NCBI GenBank assembly: GCA_948146395.1
Contig: OX411543.1
Coordinates: forward strand, 47,096,517-47,160,516
Direction of reading: 5' to 3'
Origin: Fragum whitleyi
Taxonomy: Eukaryota > Mollusca > Bivalvia > Cardiida > Cardiidae
DNA length: 64,000 nt
Within the stretch, counting starts at the first letter, position 1. Each line of letters begins with the position of its first letter. Below the pieces are notes generated by a model that saw nothing but the letters and a program-made list of their open reading frames with translations, made no database searches and was not told where the DNA came from. Of the stretch, positions 27,211-37,375 are shown piece after piece. The position numbers and the translations under genes were made by a program.

Positions 27211-28136
27211 TAGATCCTTCCTAATTTTCATTTGGATTCATCCTTGTGACAAGGAAAACTTTCTAATTAGAGTACATAAGCAGGGTTGGGGAAATACGAA
27301 ATTTCTCTACTTGTCCCTGGACAAGTAAACGATGAAATTTTACTTGTTCAGGATCAAAATTAACTTGTCCGCAACATAGGAGATTAAGGAGAACAGACCA
27401 ATTTTGAGATAATATTGCATTTGATGAAGAAAATGCTAATTAACCCCCAGCATTTTCTTCATCAAAAACATTGTTTCTATCCTTTGATGTAAAAATTAAG
27501 ATGATTTAACTCTTGGATCTATTTAGTACCATTCCAAGATTTGCCCATGTATTCACTTGTGCATGGACAAGTGGTCAAGCAAAATGTACTTGTCCGTAAG
27601 TAGAAAAGCCCGAGTCGAACAAGTCGGACATGGGAATTCCACACCCCTGACATAAGAATAATATGCAATAAAATGTGGCCTCTAGAATTTAAGAATGGCA
27701 CCTAAGGCATCTTTTCCTGTGATTTTGAATTGATCCCTCCAAATTTCAGTAGACTCCATCCTTGTGACCTGCCAAACATTCTGATGCTCTTTCATGAATA
27801 TTTGGCCAAGATCAATTTAAGGCCTCTAGATTGTAAACATTTATATTTATCCCCCTGTAGCTGTATGACAACCGTAAAACTGCTGGAAAGTATATGATAA
27901 ACAACAACAGGAAATACCTACAAATTTGATCTAGCTAGAGTTGAGGTTCTTGTGCACTGCACTCCATATTCACCGAAAGAATATAACCAAGTTTCAGGTC
28001 AATCACACATAAGGTAACAGAGATATGCCCTGGACAAAGAAGTGGATGCTGCTTGCCTACTGAATACCACAGGTGATCACATAATATATCCCGTCTTTCA
28101 AAAGGCTGGGATCATTCTGGGATGGGCCGAACTGAG

Positions 28137-28332
28137 TGTAGTGTATTGGATATTATTCAATTAAGAAAGATAACTCTGTCTAGTTTTTAGATCTATATAT
28201 TTGGGTTTAGTAAGAGTTGCTTCCCTTGTGTTATTAAAGATGTCTGAAACTTAAATGTGTGACTTTAATGTGTTTGTGTTCAATCGCTCCGATATCCAGC
28301 AGTATAGCGGTCATCGTTGGTCAAACACTACA
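28137..28332 (+). repeat. 5' LTR
   Basis: 196 bases, TG...CA termini with the short inverted repeat TGTAGTG / CACTACA. It should contain the Pol II promoter; an AT-rich TCTATATATTTGGG stretch near 28190 could be a TATA-like site. Confidence 0.95.
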
Positions 28333-28336
28333 AAAT

Positions 28337-28349
28337 TGGCAACGAGGAT
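28337..28349 (+). promoter_or_regulatory. Primer binding site, probably tRNA-Ser
   Basis: TGGCAACGAGGAT stands four bases after the 5' LTR. It is complementary, with one mismatch, to the 3' end of animal tRNA-Ser(GCT) including CCA. Minus-strand DNA synthesis would start here. Confidence 0.65.
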
Positions 28350-28363
28350 AACCAAGGTACATT

Positions 28364-28843
28364 ATGGCTGAAGGAGGCACCGTTCTGTTAGGTGACATAG
28401 CGGGTATTTCCAAGTTTGATACCAACGGGGATCAGAATTCATTAGGAATCACGTGGCAAAAATGGATTCGCTCGTTTGAATTGTATGCCATGGGCAGAGG
28501 TGTGACAAAACCTGAACAGAAGAAAGCGTTGTTGCTGCATACAGCTGGTGAGAATGTGCAGGACATATATTTCACCCTGGAAGAACCAGCCCCAGGGGAA
28601 GGGGAGACGGTTTACTCAGTGACAAAAACTTTGTTGGGTAACCATTTCAAGCCCAAAGTGAACATTCCGTATGAGAGATCAATTTTCAGATCGATGAAGC
28701 AGGAATCAAATGAATCTATGGAACAGTACATTGTTAGATTACGACAGAGAGGTGTGTTATGCGAGTTCGCGAATCTTGAGGAAATGATAAGAGATCAAGT
28801 CATAGAGAAATGCTCATCGCATAGACTGCGTAGAAATTTTTAG
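28364..28843 (+). CDS. gag: Gag, N-terminal part, ends at an early stop
   Basis: 159 codons. The start ATG follows the primer site by 14 bases. Residues 20-150 resemble the capsid region of Gypsy gag proteins (WQKWIRSFELYAMG near residue 30, LRQRGVLCEF near residue 128). The frame stops at 28841-28843, before the zinc knuckles, while homologous sequence continues at once in the -1 frame. The stop is directly preceded by AAATTTT (28834-28840), which in this frame fits the X-XXY-YYZ slippery pattern. A lost base in the A run is the simpler explanation, since a Gag ending here would lack nucleocapsid. Confidence 0.85.
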   Translation: MAEGGTVLLGDIAGISKFDTNGDQNSLGITWQKWIRSFELYAMGRGVTKPEQKKALLLHTAGENVQDIYFTLEEPAPGEGETVYSVTKTLLGNHFKPKVNIPYERSIFRSMKQESNESMEQYIVRLRQRGVLCEFANLEEMIRDQVIEKCSSHRLRRNF

Positions 28844-31485
28844 AACAAACAGATCTCAATTTAGATAAAGTACGTGAACTTGCACAGGCAATGGAACTGT
28901 CAAAAATTCAGGCCGAATCTCTTGAACAATTAGGAAATGGACAAAAGTCGGATCTTAACGCTGTCCGTGACAAGACAGGAAAGTCATCAATGCCATGGAA
29001 TAACAAACAATTTCCGTACGACAGTAAATCAAAGTCAAAAGTGAAGTGTTACTCGTGTGGATATATTGGACATACGAAAAAAGATCCAAAGTGTCCGGCT
29101 AGAGGCAAGAAATGCAGGAAATGTGGATTTAAGGACCATTTCGAGCAATGTTGTAAAACCAAAGACAAATCTCGGGGGAGAAAGAAGAATTTTAATGCTG
29201 TGGAATTGGAAAATGACAGTTCAAGTGAAAATGAAAACTCAGAAAACACTAATAATGAGGGATATACATTCAGTGTAAGATCGCACAGAAGATCGACATC
29301 GGTAAACATCGCAGTAGGTGGTATATCGGTAAATATGATGATCGATTCGGGGGCAAGTGTAAATGTGATAGACAGGAAGTTGTGGGAAACCCTCAAACAG
29401 GACAAAATCCAGTGTAAATCGAGACTAACAAATAAAAAACTATATGGATATGGAAATCCGAAACCCCTAACAGTGGCGGGATGTTTTGAAGCTACTGTTT
29501 CCGTAGGTAATGGGGAAACAAGATCGACATTTTACGTGATCGAGGAATCAGGCGAACCCCTGCTAGGTAAAGAAACGGCCATCGAATTGGGATTGTTGAA
29601 AATCGGAAACCCTGAAACTGTAAGTCAAATAAGTGATACTAATTGGACAAATGACTTTGTAATGAAGAAATTCCCAAAATGCTTCCAAGGAATAGGGAAA
29701 TTGCGAGACGTTCAGTTGAAATTGGCAATAGATCAGACAGTTGAACCTGTGATACAACAGTTGCGTCGAATTCCTTTTCATTTGAGAGGAAAACTTGAAA
29801 AGAAACTAAATGAGTTGGTAGAAATGGACATAATTGAGAAAGTCGACAATCCAAGTAAGTGGGTCTCGCCGGTTGTTGTTATCCCAAAATCGAATGGAGA
29901 TGTTAGACTGTGTGTTGATATGAGGTGTGCCAATGAGGCTATACAGAGAGAAAGGTATGCGATACCTACCGTGGACGAAATTTTGCAAGATTTGAACAAT
30001 AGCAAAGTGTTCAGCAAACTGGATCTGAAATCAGCATATCATCAGATTGAACTTGAACCAAGTTCCAGAGAAATAACAACATTCATGACACACAAAGGGA
30101 TGTTTCGATACAAACGGTTAAATTTCGGAGTAAATTGTGCGCCCGAATTGTATAACAAGTTGATTCACCAGGTTCTAGAAGGGTGTGAAGGGGCTCACAG
30201 TATTTTCGATGATATTATCATCCAAGGATCATCAGTTGAGGAACATAACGCGAGGCTTGAAAAAGTCTTAAATCGGATCTGTGAAAAAGGATTGGCCTTG
30301 AATGCTGATAAATGTCAAATTGGACTGAAAAAAGTGGAATTTATGGGACATATCCTATCAGAAAAAGGTATTGAACTATCCAATTCGAAAATTGAAGCAA
30401 TTTTGAGTGCAAGAGCTCCACAATCAGCGTCAGAGGTAAGAAGTTTCCTAGGCTTGGTAAACTTTAGTAGTCGATTCATACCAAATCTAGCAACGATAGC
30501 AGAACCAATGCGAAAACTGACGCGAAAGGAAGAAAAGTTTCATTGGGGTCAAAGTCAACAGGACGCGTTTGAAAAACTCAAGTCAGAAATGGCAAAAGTA
30601 TGTGTTCTTGGATACTATGACATTTCGTGTAAAACGCAAGTAATAGCAGATGCTAGTCCTGTAGGATTAGGTGCGGTATTAGTCCAGGAGCAGGGAGATG
30701 AGTGCAGAATTATTTCGTATGCAAGTCGAAGCCTGACTAGTGTAGAGAAGAGATATTCACAGACTGAAAAAGAAGCGCTAGCATTGGTGTGGGCATGTGA
30801 ACGATTCAGCATGTATTTACAAGGCTCGGATAGTTTTGAACTTGTGACAGATCACAAACCGCTAGAATTCATATTCTCAAAAAAGTCAAAACCGTGTGCG
30901 CGTGTGGAGAGATGGGTCCTAAGATTACAGTCGTTTCCGTACAAGGTAAAATATGTCAAGGGTACCAACAACATAGCTGATGCGCTTTCGAGGCTAATAT
31001 CCGAAACCAAGAAATCAAACGAGTACGCGAGTACTAACAAAACAGAAGATTACGTGTATATGGTTGCGAAGGAGAGTACACCGGTAGCTATGACAACCAG
31101 ACAAATTGAAGAAGCGAGTGATAGAGACACTGAATTGAAAGAGATAAGACAATGCTTGTTACATGGAAATTGGGAACAATTAAGCAACAAAGAATATTTG
31201 CCAGTTAGACACGAACTGAGTTCAATAGGTTCTTTAGTGTTACGTGGTACGAGAATCTTGATTCCAGAGTCGTTGCGTGAAAAAGTACTGGAATTAGGTC
31301 ACAAGGGACATCCAGGAATTGTGTTAATGAAACAAAGGTTAAGAACCAAAGTATGGTGGCCGAAAATGGACAAAACCGTGGAACAATTCTGTAAGTCGTG
31401 TCATGCATGTCAATTAGTTCAAAACCGAACTATCCAGAACCGTTGCAAAGGACTGAATTGCCATCAGGACCGCGGCAGAACCTAG
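28840..31485 (+). CDS. pol: Gag C-terminus plus protease, reverse transcriptase, RNase H and integrase N-terminus
   Basis: Open from about 28840; first ATG 28891 (864 residues from there). Numbering from that ATG: two CCHC zinc knuckles at 53-68 and 75-88; aspartic protease DSGAS at about 152; reverse transcriptase with SKLDLKSAYHQIEL and the catalytic DD at 440-441 in IFDDI (F-D-D rather than the usual Y-x-D-D); RNase H with ADAS (D587), E near 628 and TDHKPLEF; then the HHCC zinc-binding domain of integrase (GHKGHPG ... CKSCHACQ). The frame breaks shortly after that last motif, near 31415-31440. Confidence 0.92.
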   Translation, partial: LEQTDLNLDKVRELAQAMELSKIQAESLEQLGNGQKSDLNAVRDKTGKSSMPWNNKQFPYDSKSKSKVKCYSCGYIGHTKKDPKCPARGKKCRKCGFKDHFEQCCKTKDKSRGRKKNFNAVELENDSSSENENSENTNNEGYTFSVRSHRRSTSVNIAVGGISVNMMIDSGASVNVIDRKLWETLKQDKIQCKSRLTNKKLYGYGNPKPLTVAGCFEATVSVGNGETRSTFYVIEESGEPLLGKETAIELGLLKIGNPETVSQISDTNWTNDFVMKKFPKCFQGIGKLRDVQLKLAIDQTVEPVIQQLRRIPFHLRGKLEKKLNELVEMDIIEKVDNPSKWVSPVVVIPKSNGDVRLCVDMRCANEAIQRERYAIPTVDEILQDLNNSKVFSKLDLKSAYHQIELEPSSREITTFMTHKGMFRYKRLNFGVNCAPELYNKLIHQVLEGCEGAHSIFDDIIIQGSSVEEHNARLEKVLNRICEKGLALNADKCQIGLKKVEFMGHILSEKGIELSNSKIEAILSARAPQSASEVRSFLGLVNFSSRFIPNLATIAEPMRKLTRKEEKFHWGQSQQDAFEKLKSEMAKVCVLGYYDISCKTQVIADASPVGLGAVLVQEQGDECRIISYASRSLTSVEKRYSQTEKEALALVWACERFSMYLQGSDSFELVTDHKPLEFIFSKKSKPCARVERWVLRLQSFPYKVKYVKGTNNIADALSRLISETKKSNEYASTNKTEDYVYMVAKESTPVAMTTRQIEEASDRDTELKEIRQCLLHGNWEQLSNKEYLPVRHELSSIGSLVLRGTRILIPESLREKVLELGHKGHPGIVLMKQRLRTKVWWPKMDKTVEQFCKSCHACQLVQNRTIQNRCKGLNCHQDRGRT

Positions 31486-32468
31486 CCATGGACTTTTTAG
31501 GGCCATTACCCTCAAATGACTATTTGTTTGTAGTAGTGGATTACTATTCAAGATGGGTAGAAGTCATGATTACAAAGTCGACTACGTCAGAAAAGGTGAT
31601 CGAACTGTTAAATCAGATCTTTAGTATTCATGGACTGCCCATAATAATCACTAGTGATAACGGACCACAGTTCATTAGTGATACGATTAAAACGTACATG
31701 GAGGAAATGGGTATAAAACATCACCATACGACACCGTTATACCCACAAGCAAACGGGGAGGTGGAACGCCAAAATCGTTCTCTTCTAAAGAGATTGAAAA
31801 TCGCCCAAATCGAAAAGAAAAAATGGAAGGAAGAACTTCAAACATATCTTATGATGTATAGATCAACTTCGCATTCAGTAACGGGAATAAGTCCAGCCGA
31901 GAGTCTGTTTGGGAGGAAAATTCGCACCAAACTACCAGAATTATCAGAATATCGTGGTACAGATTACGAAGTAAGAGATCGCGACAGTGAGAATAAGGAA
32001 AAAGGAAAGTTGTATACAGATCAGAGAAGAAAAGCAGTTGAAAGTGATTTAAAAGAAGGTGATAAGGTTTTAGTAAAAAAAAATCGCGAAAATAAGTTGT
32101 CAGCAAATTTTCATGAAAAGCCAATGTTAGTGAAAGAGAAAAATAAGAATAGTGTAGTGGTAGAATCCGAAGAAGGTGTTCAGTATAGAAGAAATGTTAC
32201 ACATCTGAGAAAGTATAATGAAAGAAATAGTGTAAAATCCAAAGAAAATGAAAGGGAGAAAATTTCTGAGCAAGAAATTAGTGAAAAGTCTAGTTTAGAA
32301 AGCAGAAGAAATTCATTTGGTGGAGAAAAACCAAGTATTCAATTGGAACCGAGTGAATTACCTATTCAGGAAGAAGAAGGAAGTACAGAAATTACTGAAA
32401 TGACTAGAAACAGACCATCAAGGGAAAGAAGAATGCCGCAGAAGTTCAAAGATTTTGTGTTTTATTGA
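31398..32468 (+). CDS. pol: Integrase core and C-terminus, in a shifted frame
   Basis: 356 residues, frame -1 relative to the upstream pol frame; the ATG is not a real start. The catalytic triad is complete: D32 (MDFLGPL), D87 (TSDNGPQF) and E123 (NGEVERQN), with 35 residues between D87 and E123. A basic and acidic C-terminal tail with VLVKKNREN and NVTHLRKYN follows. The stop at 32466-32468 ends the coding region. The junction lies in or near an A run (CAAAACC at about 31421), consistent with a single missing base. Confidence 0.9.
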   Translation: MSCMSISSKPNYPEPLQRTELPSGPRQNLAMDFLGPLPSNDYLFVVVDYYSRWVEVMITKSTTSEKVIELLNQIFSIHGLPIIITSDNGPQFISDTIKTYMEEMGIKHHHTTPLYPQANGEVERQNRSLLKRLKIAQIEKKKWKEELQTYLMMYRSTSHSVTGISPAESLFGRKIRTKLPELSEYRGTDYEVRDRDSENKEKGKLYTDQRRKAVESDLKEGDKVLVKKNRENKLSANFHEKPMLVKEKNKNSVVVESEEGVQYRRNVTHLRKYNERNSVKSKENEREKISEQEISEKSSLESRRNSFGGEKPSIQLEPSELPIQEEEGSTEITEMTRNRPSRERRMPQKFKDFVFY

Positions 32469-32841
32469 TTGTTGTGTAAGAAGCACTTAGAAGCTAGTAG
32501 AAGCCAGAAGCTGCTTATTCAGAAGTTGTCTGCTAAAAATGTAAAGTTGAGTCAGACAAGTATGTCAGTAAAATTGTAGTTAAATCTAGTCAAAATGAGG
32601 ATTGTTAAAAAGAAAAATAGTGTTTTCAGTAAATACAAAAAAAAATACATTTTGTATAGATTGAGCACACTATTTTAGAAAGAATATCCAGGATGGAAAG
32701 AATAGAAATTTAGAAATATGACTTTTTGTTTATTTGTTTACATGTAAAGTATACATGAGATTCAATTGTTTGTACTTGTTCAAGGGGAAATATTCATCTA
32801 AAACATTTGATATTTGAAGACTTTATAATCTGGTAATAAAA
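32469..32841 (+). other. LTR element 3' untranslated region
   Basis: 373 bases between the integrase stop and the polypurine tract. No env-like reading frame; AT-rich and without repeats I can recognise. Confidence 0.7.
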
Positions 32842-32866
32842 AAAAAAAAAAAAAAAAGGAAGGGAT
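32836..32866 (+). promoter_or_regulatory. Polypurine tract
   Basis: A run of about 20 A followed by GGAAGGGA and T, immediately before the 3' LTR: the place where plus-strand synthesis is primed. The long pure-A run is also a likely spot for length variation. Confidence 0.8.
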
Positions 32867-33062
32867 TGTAGTGTATTGGATATTATTCAATTAAGAAAGA
32901 TAACTCTGTCTAGTTTTTAGATCTATATATTTGGGTTTAGTAAGAGTTGCTTCCCTTGTGTTATTAAAGATGTCTGAAACTTAAATGTGTGACTTTAATG
33001 TGTTTGTGTTCAATCGCTCCGATATCCAGCAGTATAGCGGTCATCGTTGGTCAAACACCACA
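32867..33062 (+). repeat. 3' LTR
   Basis: 196 bases, identical to the 5' LTR except C for T in the last heptamer (CACCACA against CACTACA). Confidence 0.95.
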
Positions 33063-34199
33063 CTGAGGACAAACTATTTGTGATAGGCTTAATCTGATGA
33101 TAATTTTGGATGGGTACCATATATAAACTATTACATTAGCCCATTTCAATGGCTCATCCTTAAATATTTCAGAAATATCCCTGAAAAGGTATATTAAAAC
33201 TCAGTATCTACTCTACAAAAAAGTATACATAGAAAACCCTAGGATCTTCTTTAAAAAAAATGTGTACCAAAATTAATCTTTTGAAACACAATTGAAAAAA
33301 AAAAGATACAACAATTTGACTTAGCCTACATTTTTTCATTGTGCTTAATCATATTTATCAAATTATATCTATATTAATAGCTAGGTATAATCAGAAGAGA
33401 ATCACACACCTTTTATTTATTTTGTAAATGCTTTTTGGAGGAGATGGCTGAGTCCAAATCCATGGTATCAAATTTTAAAACAATTTTTTTAGTTAGGGTG
33501 AAAATAGTAATACTGCTTTTTGATGGAATACTGATTAATAACACAATTCTTTGAACACACAAATGAATTAAAAAATCCTAAGAATATTTAAGTGGAAATG
33601 AGAAACTTAAATCTTTACTTATATTATCCACAGAAGGACTCATTACCTGTTTATGTTGGTATAAATCACAAAAATATTTTCAGTTAATCCAAAATTTATA
33701 TCTTCATCTCTTGAACACACTATATACATATATTCCAGAAGTAGTAAAAGATCATTATGGTTCAACAATGGTTAATATCCAAATGCAAGCTGTATATATG
33801 TGACTGTCTATAATTGAATTATCACAAATTGAACAATCAGTGCCCTGTGTATTGTTTGCTGTCATTTAGTATCCTCATGTTTCTTTCTACACATCACTTA
33901 TATTTTTTTCATCAATAACTAAGCAGCTGTTACTTCTTATAATGATTAAGGTACGAGACAATCATCAAATTGTGAATGCCCAAGGTATCCCTTGTGGGAA
34001 CGTAATTTTTTTTTATCAAATGTTATTCTTTAATAAAGATTATCATGCTTTCTTTATATTCAACATTTGTTGCCTTAACAAGTTTTTAACTTTGAAAATT
34101 AATTAATCTCATTGAACTTAACTTACTATATATTTAAATTAATGATTAATTTTCTAAATGAAGAAATATCTGATAACATTTGATTTATGTTAAAAGATG
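33063..34199. other. AT-rich non-coding sequence right of the LTR element
   Basis: It begins with the target duplication CTGAG. Over 1.1 kb I see no coding exon, no terminal repeats and only simple A and T runs. Confidence 0.5.
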
Positions 34200-35278
34200 T
34201 TTAGACGTCACGCACGCTAATGCTTAACATTTTGTAACGTCGATTTTGCCATTTAGACGTTATTACATTATAGTTTTCTGAAACGCTTCTTGTTTATCGC
34301 ATGTAGATTTTGTCACGCATATTTAACTTTTTAAAATTGCTGTATAAATTATATTCCGAATAAGAAAGTATAAAAAAATTTTCTGCTGGAAGCATTTTTC
34401 TATCAATCGGCTATAATCATTTTTATCTTGGATTGCTGAAAAAGCACAGCTCGCAATGTAAAAACGTAAGACGTTAAAAAGGAAACGTTTTTGAAAAGTA
34501 TGTCCACACAGCCAAACCTAAATAATTTTGATATTTTTAAATGTATCTGTACGAAAATTTTTCTTGTGATTCTACGAAAAAATAATATTTCAAAAATGTA
34601 GAATGTTTTATGATAGTCATTTTGATTATGGAATGCGGCAGCGAAGCATTTTGAAAACCAGCTAAAAAATTCGCGTATGTAAGAAATTGTGTCCACATTT
34701 ATTTTCTTTCTTTATTTTGTTGTATATGACGTGTTATTATTTTTAACAGCATTAACGAAAACTAGAAAAAAAATAATATTTAGATTTTTAAATTTCACAA
34801 AAACTCATTTATTATTTATAAAGATATTGAGAAAACTTTACCATTTTTCAAGCCAATTTTTTGTTAAAATTTTTTGAATTCTTAAATAAATCTCTATCAA
34901 TTGTTTGTTATTTAACTGGCGGTCATTTTAGTTCAGCTACTAACATGATGTCACCTCTCGCGCAAATCATAAGATTCTCAACATTTTTCATGAACTATTT
35001 AATGCATTTTAGGAATTTTTAAGATATCTTCCGGCATATAATTTGTTACGTTTTACAGACGTAATTTACGAGTTTTGGTGACAAAGAAACTTAATTAAAC
35101 GGGAATTTTATTTTTCCCGATTCACCTAACAAATATACTTTAAAACTTTGCATTCTTGTGGTTCATTTGGTATAAAGAACATAGAAATTGACCGACAGGT
35201 TTGGAAAATATGGCAGATGAAACTTAATGGGAGACGTTCAATTTCAAATGTCAAGCATTACCGTGCGCGACGTCTAAA
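34200..35278. mobile_element. 1,079-bp terminal-inverted-repeat element
   Basis: A 33-base terminal repeat (left TTTAGACGTCACGCACGCTA..., right its complement) with three mismatches. The inside is AT-rich without a transposase frame. A clear target duplication could not be fixed, so the superfamily is open. Confidence 0.7.
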
Positions 35279-35414
35279 TCACAATGTGTTATCTTTTAGC
35301 ATTTAAGTTAAATTTACACTGAAAATGTAAAATGACAAGGTATTTCCTGTTAGCAATTAGTAGAATTTACACAAAAAATGTAAAATGACAATGTTGAAAC
35401 AAGCAAATTCGTTG

Positions 35415-35815
35415 AATTGATAAACAGTCAGGGGCAGTAACTCTAAATTTGACGGTCGAACTGGGTAACCCCGACGATATGTGCATGTCCTCATTGTAGT
35501 GAAGCTGTGTGCCAAGTTTCATTTAAATCCGGTCTATAGTTTTCAAGAAATAGCGCGGAAACGAATATCACTATGTATGTATATGGCTTGAACAGTCAGG
35601 GGCAGTTACTCTAAATTTGCCGGTCGAACCATATAACCCCGATGATATGGGCATGTCCTCAATGTAGTGAAGCTGTGTGCCAAGTTTCATTGAAATCCAG
35701 TCTCTAGTTTTCAAGAAATAGCGCGGAAACGAATGTCGGACGGACGGACGGACGGACGGAGGGACGGACGGAAGGCCAGACGGACGGACATGGCAAAAAC
35801 AATATCCGCCCCCCC
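35415..35815 (+). mobile_element. Pearl-like tandem-repeat element, two units
   Basis: Two units of about 168 bases (GTCAGGGGCAGTAACTC at about 35427 and GTCAGGGGCAGTTACTC at about 35595), each ending AGAAATAGCGCGGAAACGAA. Then a GGACGGACGGACGG microsatellite (about 35737-35790) and a C-rich end. The open frame MSDGRTDGRRDGR is the translated microsatellite. Confidence 0.6.
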
Positions 35816-36001
35816 TCAGACTTTTGGGTTTAAAAAAAGGAAATTTAAAATAGTTTACATAATAAAATCATACAATACAATGATTTGTTTGCATTACTAT
35901 ATTTCTCCTATTAAACACTCCCTGGGGCTATACAAACCATGGTTAGGGAGCTTTTATTTAGCAAGCAACTATCTGATTTAAAAAATCATTAAAATTGATG
36001 T

Positions 36002-36106
36002 CTTTTAGACCCTTTTCCCTTTTATTTGAGGTGAATTTCCTCTCAACAATCATATAGATGATTGTTAAGTGGAAATTCATCTCCAATTGGAGAAGATGTC
36101 TAAAAA
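36002..36106. repeat. Imperfect fold-back hairpin
   Basis: GGTGAATTTCCTCTCAACAATCAT against ATGATTGTTAAGTGGAAATTCATC, with an outer TTTTAGAC / GTCTAAAA pair. Probably a MITE remnant. Confidence 0.5.
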
Positions 36107-36287
36107 AATTCCAAAAATTTAGACATATGAAGTGGGTTTCTTTAGAAAAAATGTAGGGGTGCTACTATAAGGAAGGGCGCCTTTATTAGAGGAAATACAG
36201 TGTGTTGATAAAATTTTATTTTTTTACTTAAATTGTACTGTTAATGTGCATTTATAATATTCTCAAATTAACAGTCAGAGTAATATA

Positions 36288-36544
36288 TGTGACCCGTCAG
36301 GTGAAAAGGGACCATGTTGGTAGTGCGTAAAGTGGCGACTCTAGTCAGACTGCGCAGATTGCACAGAATGACAAGGATCAAAACTTTTTGTGCTTTGCTT
36401 ATTTTCTGAATTTAGAATGATCAATCTTCCTGTGAAAAAAAAATTCTAAAACAACCTCGGCTTGATTTATTGCGGACCCAATCTTTTTTTCAAATATTTA
36501 TTATTCTGAATTCTAGATGGTCCCTTTTCGTGTGGCGAGTCACA
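36288..36544. mobile_element. MITE, family E (TGTGACCCGTCA)
   Basis: The ends TGTGACCCGTCAGGTGAAAA and TTTTCGTGTGGCGAGTCACA are inverted copies around GGGACCA / TGGTCCC. An internal TCAGACTGCGCAGA segment is shared with the copies at 44723 and 59515. Confidence 0.75.
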
Positions 36545-36832
36545 TAAAGTTGTAAAGCTGTAAACTAATCAAGCATGGCCATATAACCTCAGTTTGGATA
36601 CCTGTCCACAGAAGGTGTGTTTGCCACTGTAAGAGTTAATTAGGTAAGTCAATATCCAAACAGAGTCATTAATAATGCACCAGTATGGTCCTTCTCAGAG
36701 ATTCCACCACCCTGTTGATTTGAACACCATGACAACATAGCTACTTTATAACATAACTTAGTCACTGGTACACTTTTAGGTCAAGTCAACAGATTTAAGT
36801 CAATCAAGTCAATCAATCCCATGTCTGTCTTG

Positions 36833-37119
36833 CAAGGGCGTAACCCCATTATGCAATTTATGCAAGTGCTTAGATGAAATACATGTAATCCTCTTTTGCA
36901 AAAATATCGTTGATGGATAACAAAGCATTGAAACTACAGCTTATTCAAGCTGTAGTTACGATGTTTTGATTATTCACCAACACTTAAATCATAAAAATTG
37001 GAGCAGACAGAGGGCATTCATCTTTGGTCATAGTCTTGACATATTGCCTTCATCCTATTATTCTCTGCTTGTTGCCTTCTGGGTGCGTATAAATTTCAAA
37101 GTCCTAGATACGCCTATGT
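36833..37119. mobile_element. MITE, family F
   Basis: It starts CAAGGGCGTAACCCCATTAT and ends CCTAGATACGCCTATG. The core palindrome AACTACAGCTTATTCAAGCT lies at about 36931. Copies at 17437 and, inverted, at 41763. Confidence 0.65.
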
Positions 37120-37375
37120 AACTGTCTTGTTCAGTCAGCCCTGCACTCAGGATGATAAAACTAATCAACACACAAGGAATTCAATGGCAGATCCAGGATT
37201 TCTATATGGAGGTTTTGAAAGCTGCAAAAGAGGAAAGGGGGTCGTTTTGCTTATAATATCAAATTATGACTGAATTTCCCCATGAAAATGAAATATTTAG
37301 GCTACTGAGAGGGTTTGTTTGAACCCTGCACGCCACCCTCCTGATCTGTCACTTGATTTTATTAATCAAGATTTT

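Larger units (their letters stand above)
24741..28131. other. Upstream ADGRV1 intron or promoter zone with MITEs
   Basis: AT-rich sequence after the acceptor of coding exon 1. It holds a partial family I MITE (from 25109), two near-identical hairpins (25414, 25748), a complete family I MITE (26860-27210) and ACTTGTCC-rich repeat sequence (about 27290-27650, with a hairpin TTTGATGAAGAAAATGCT at 27420-27467). I could not place the non-coding first exon. Confidence 0.4.
28137..33062 (+). mobile_element. Ty3/Gypsy-type LTR retrotransposon, nearly intact
   Basis: 4,926 bases with 196-base LTRs (28137-28332 and 32867-33062) that begin TGTAGTG and end ACTACA or ACCACA and differ at one base. A 5-base target duplication CTGAG lies at 28132-28136 and 33063-33067. 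Inside are a primer site, gag with two zinc knuckles, protease, reverse transcriptase, RNase H, integrase in that order (Gypsy order), and a polypurine tract. There is no env frame. Two -1 frame breaks interrupt gag and integrase. Zinc knuckle pair and pol order suggest the Mag-like branch, which I cannot prove here. The single LTR difference implies a young insertion. Confidence 0.95.

Noticed and set aside
29049..32124. Minus-strand open frames inside the LTR element
   Set aside because: They are antisense to the pol domains and have no motif of their own.
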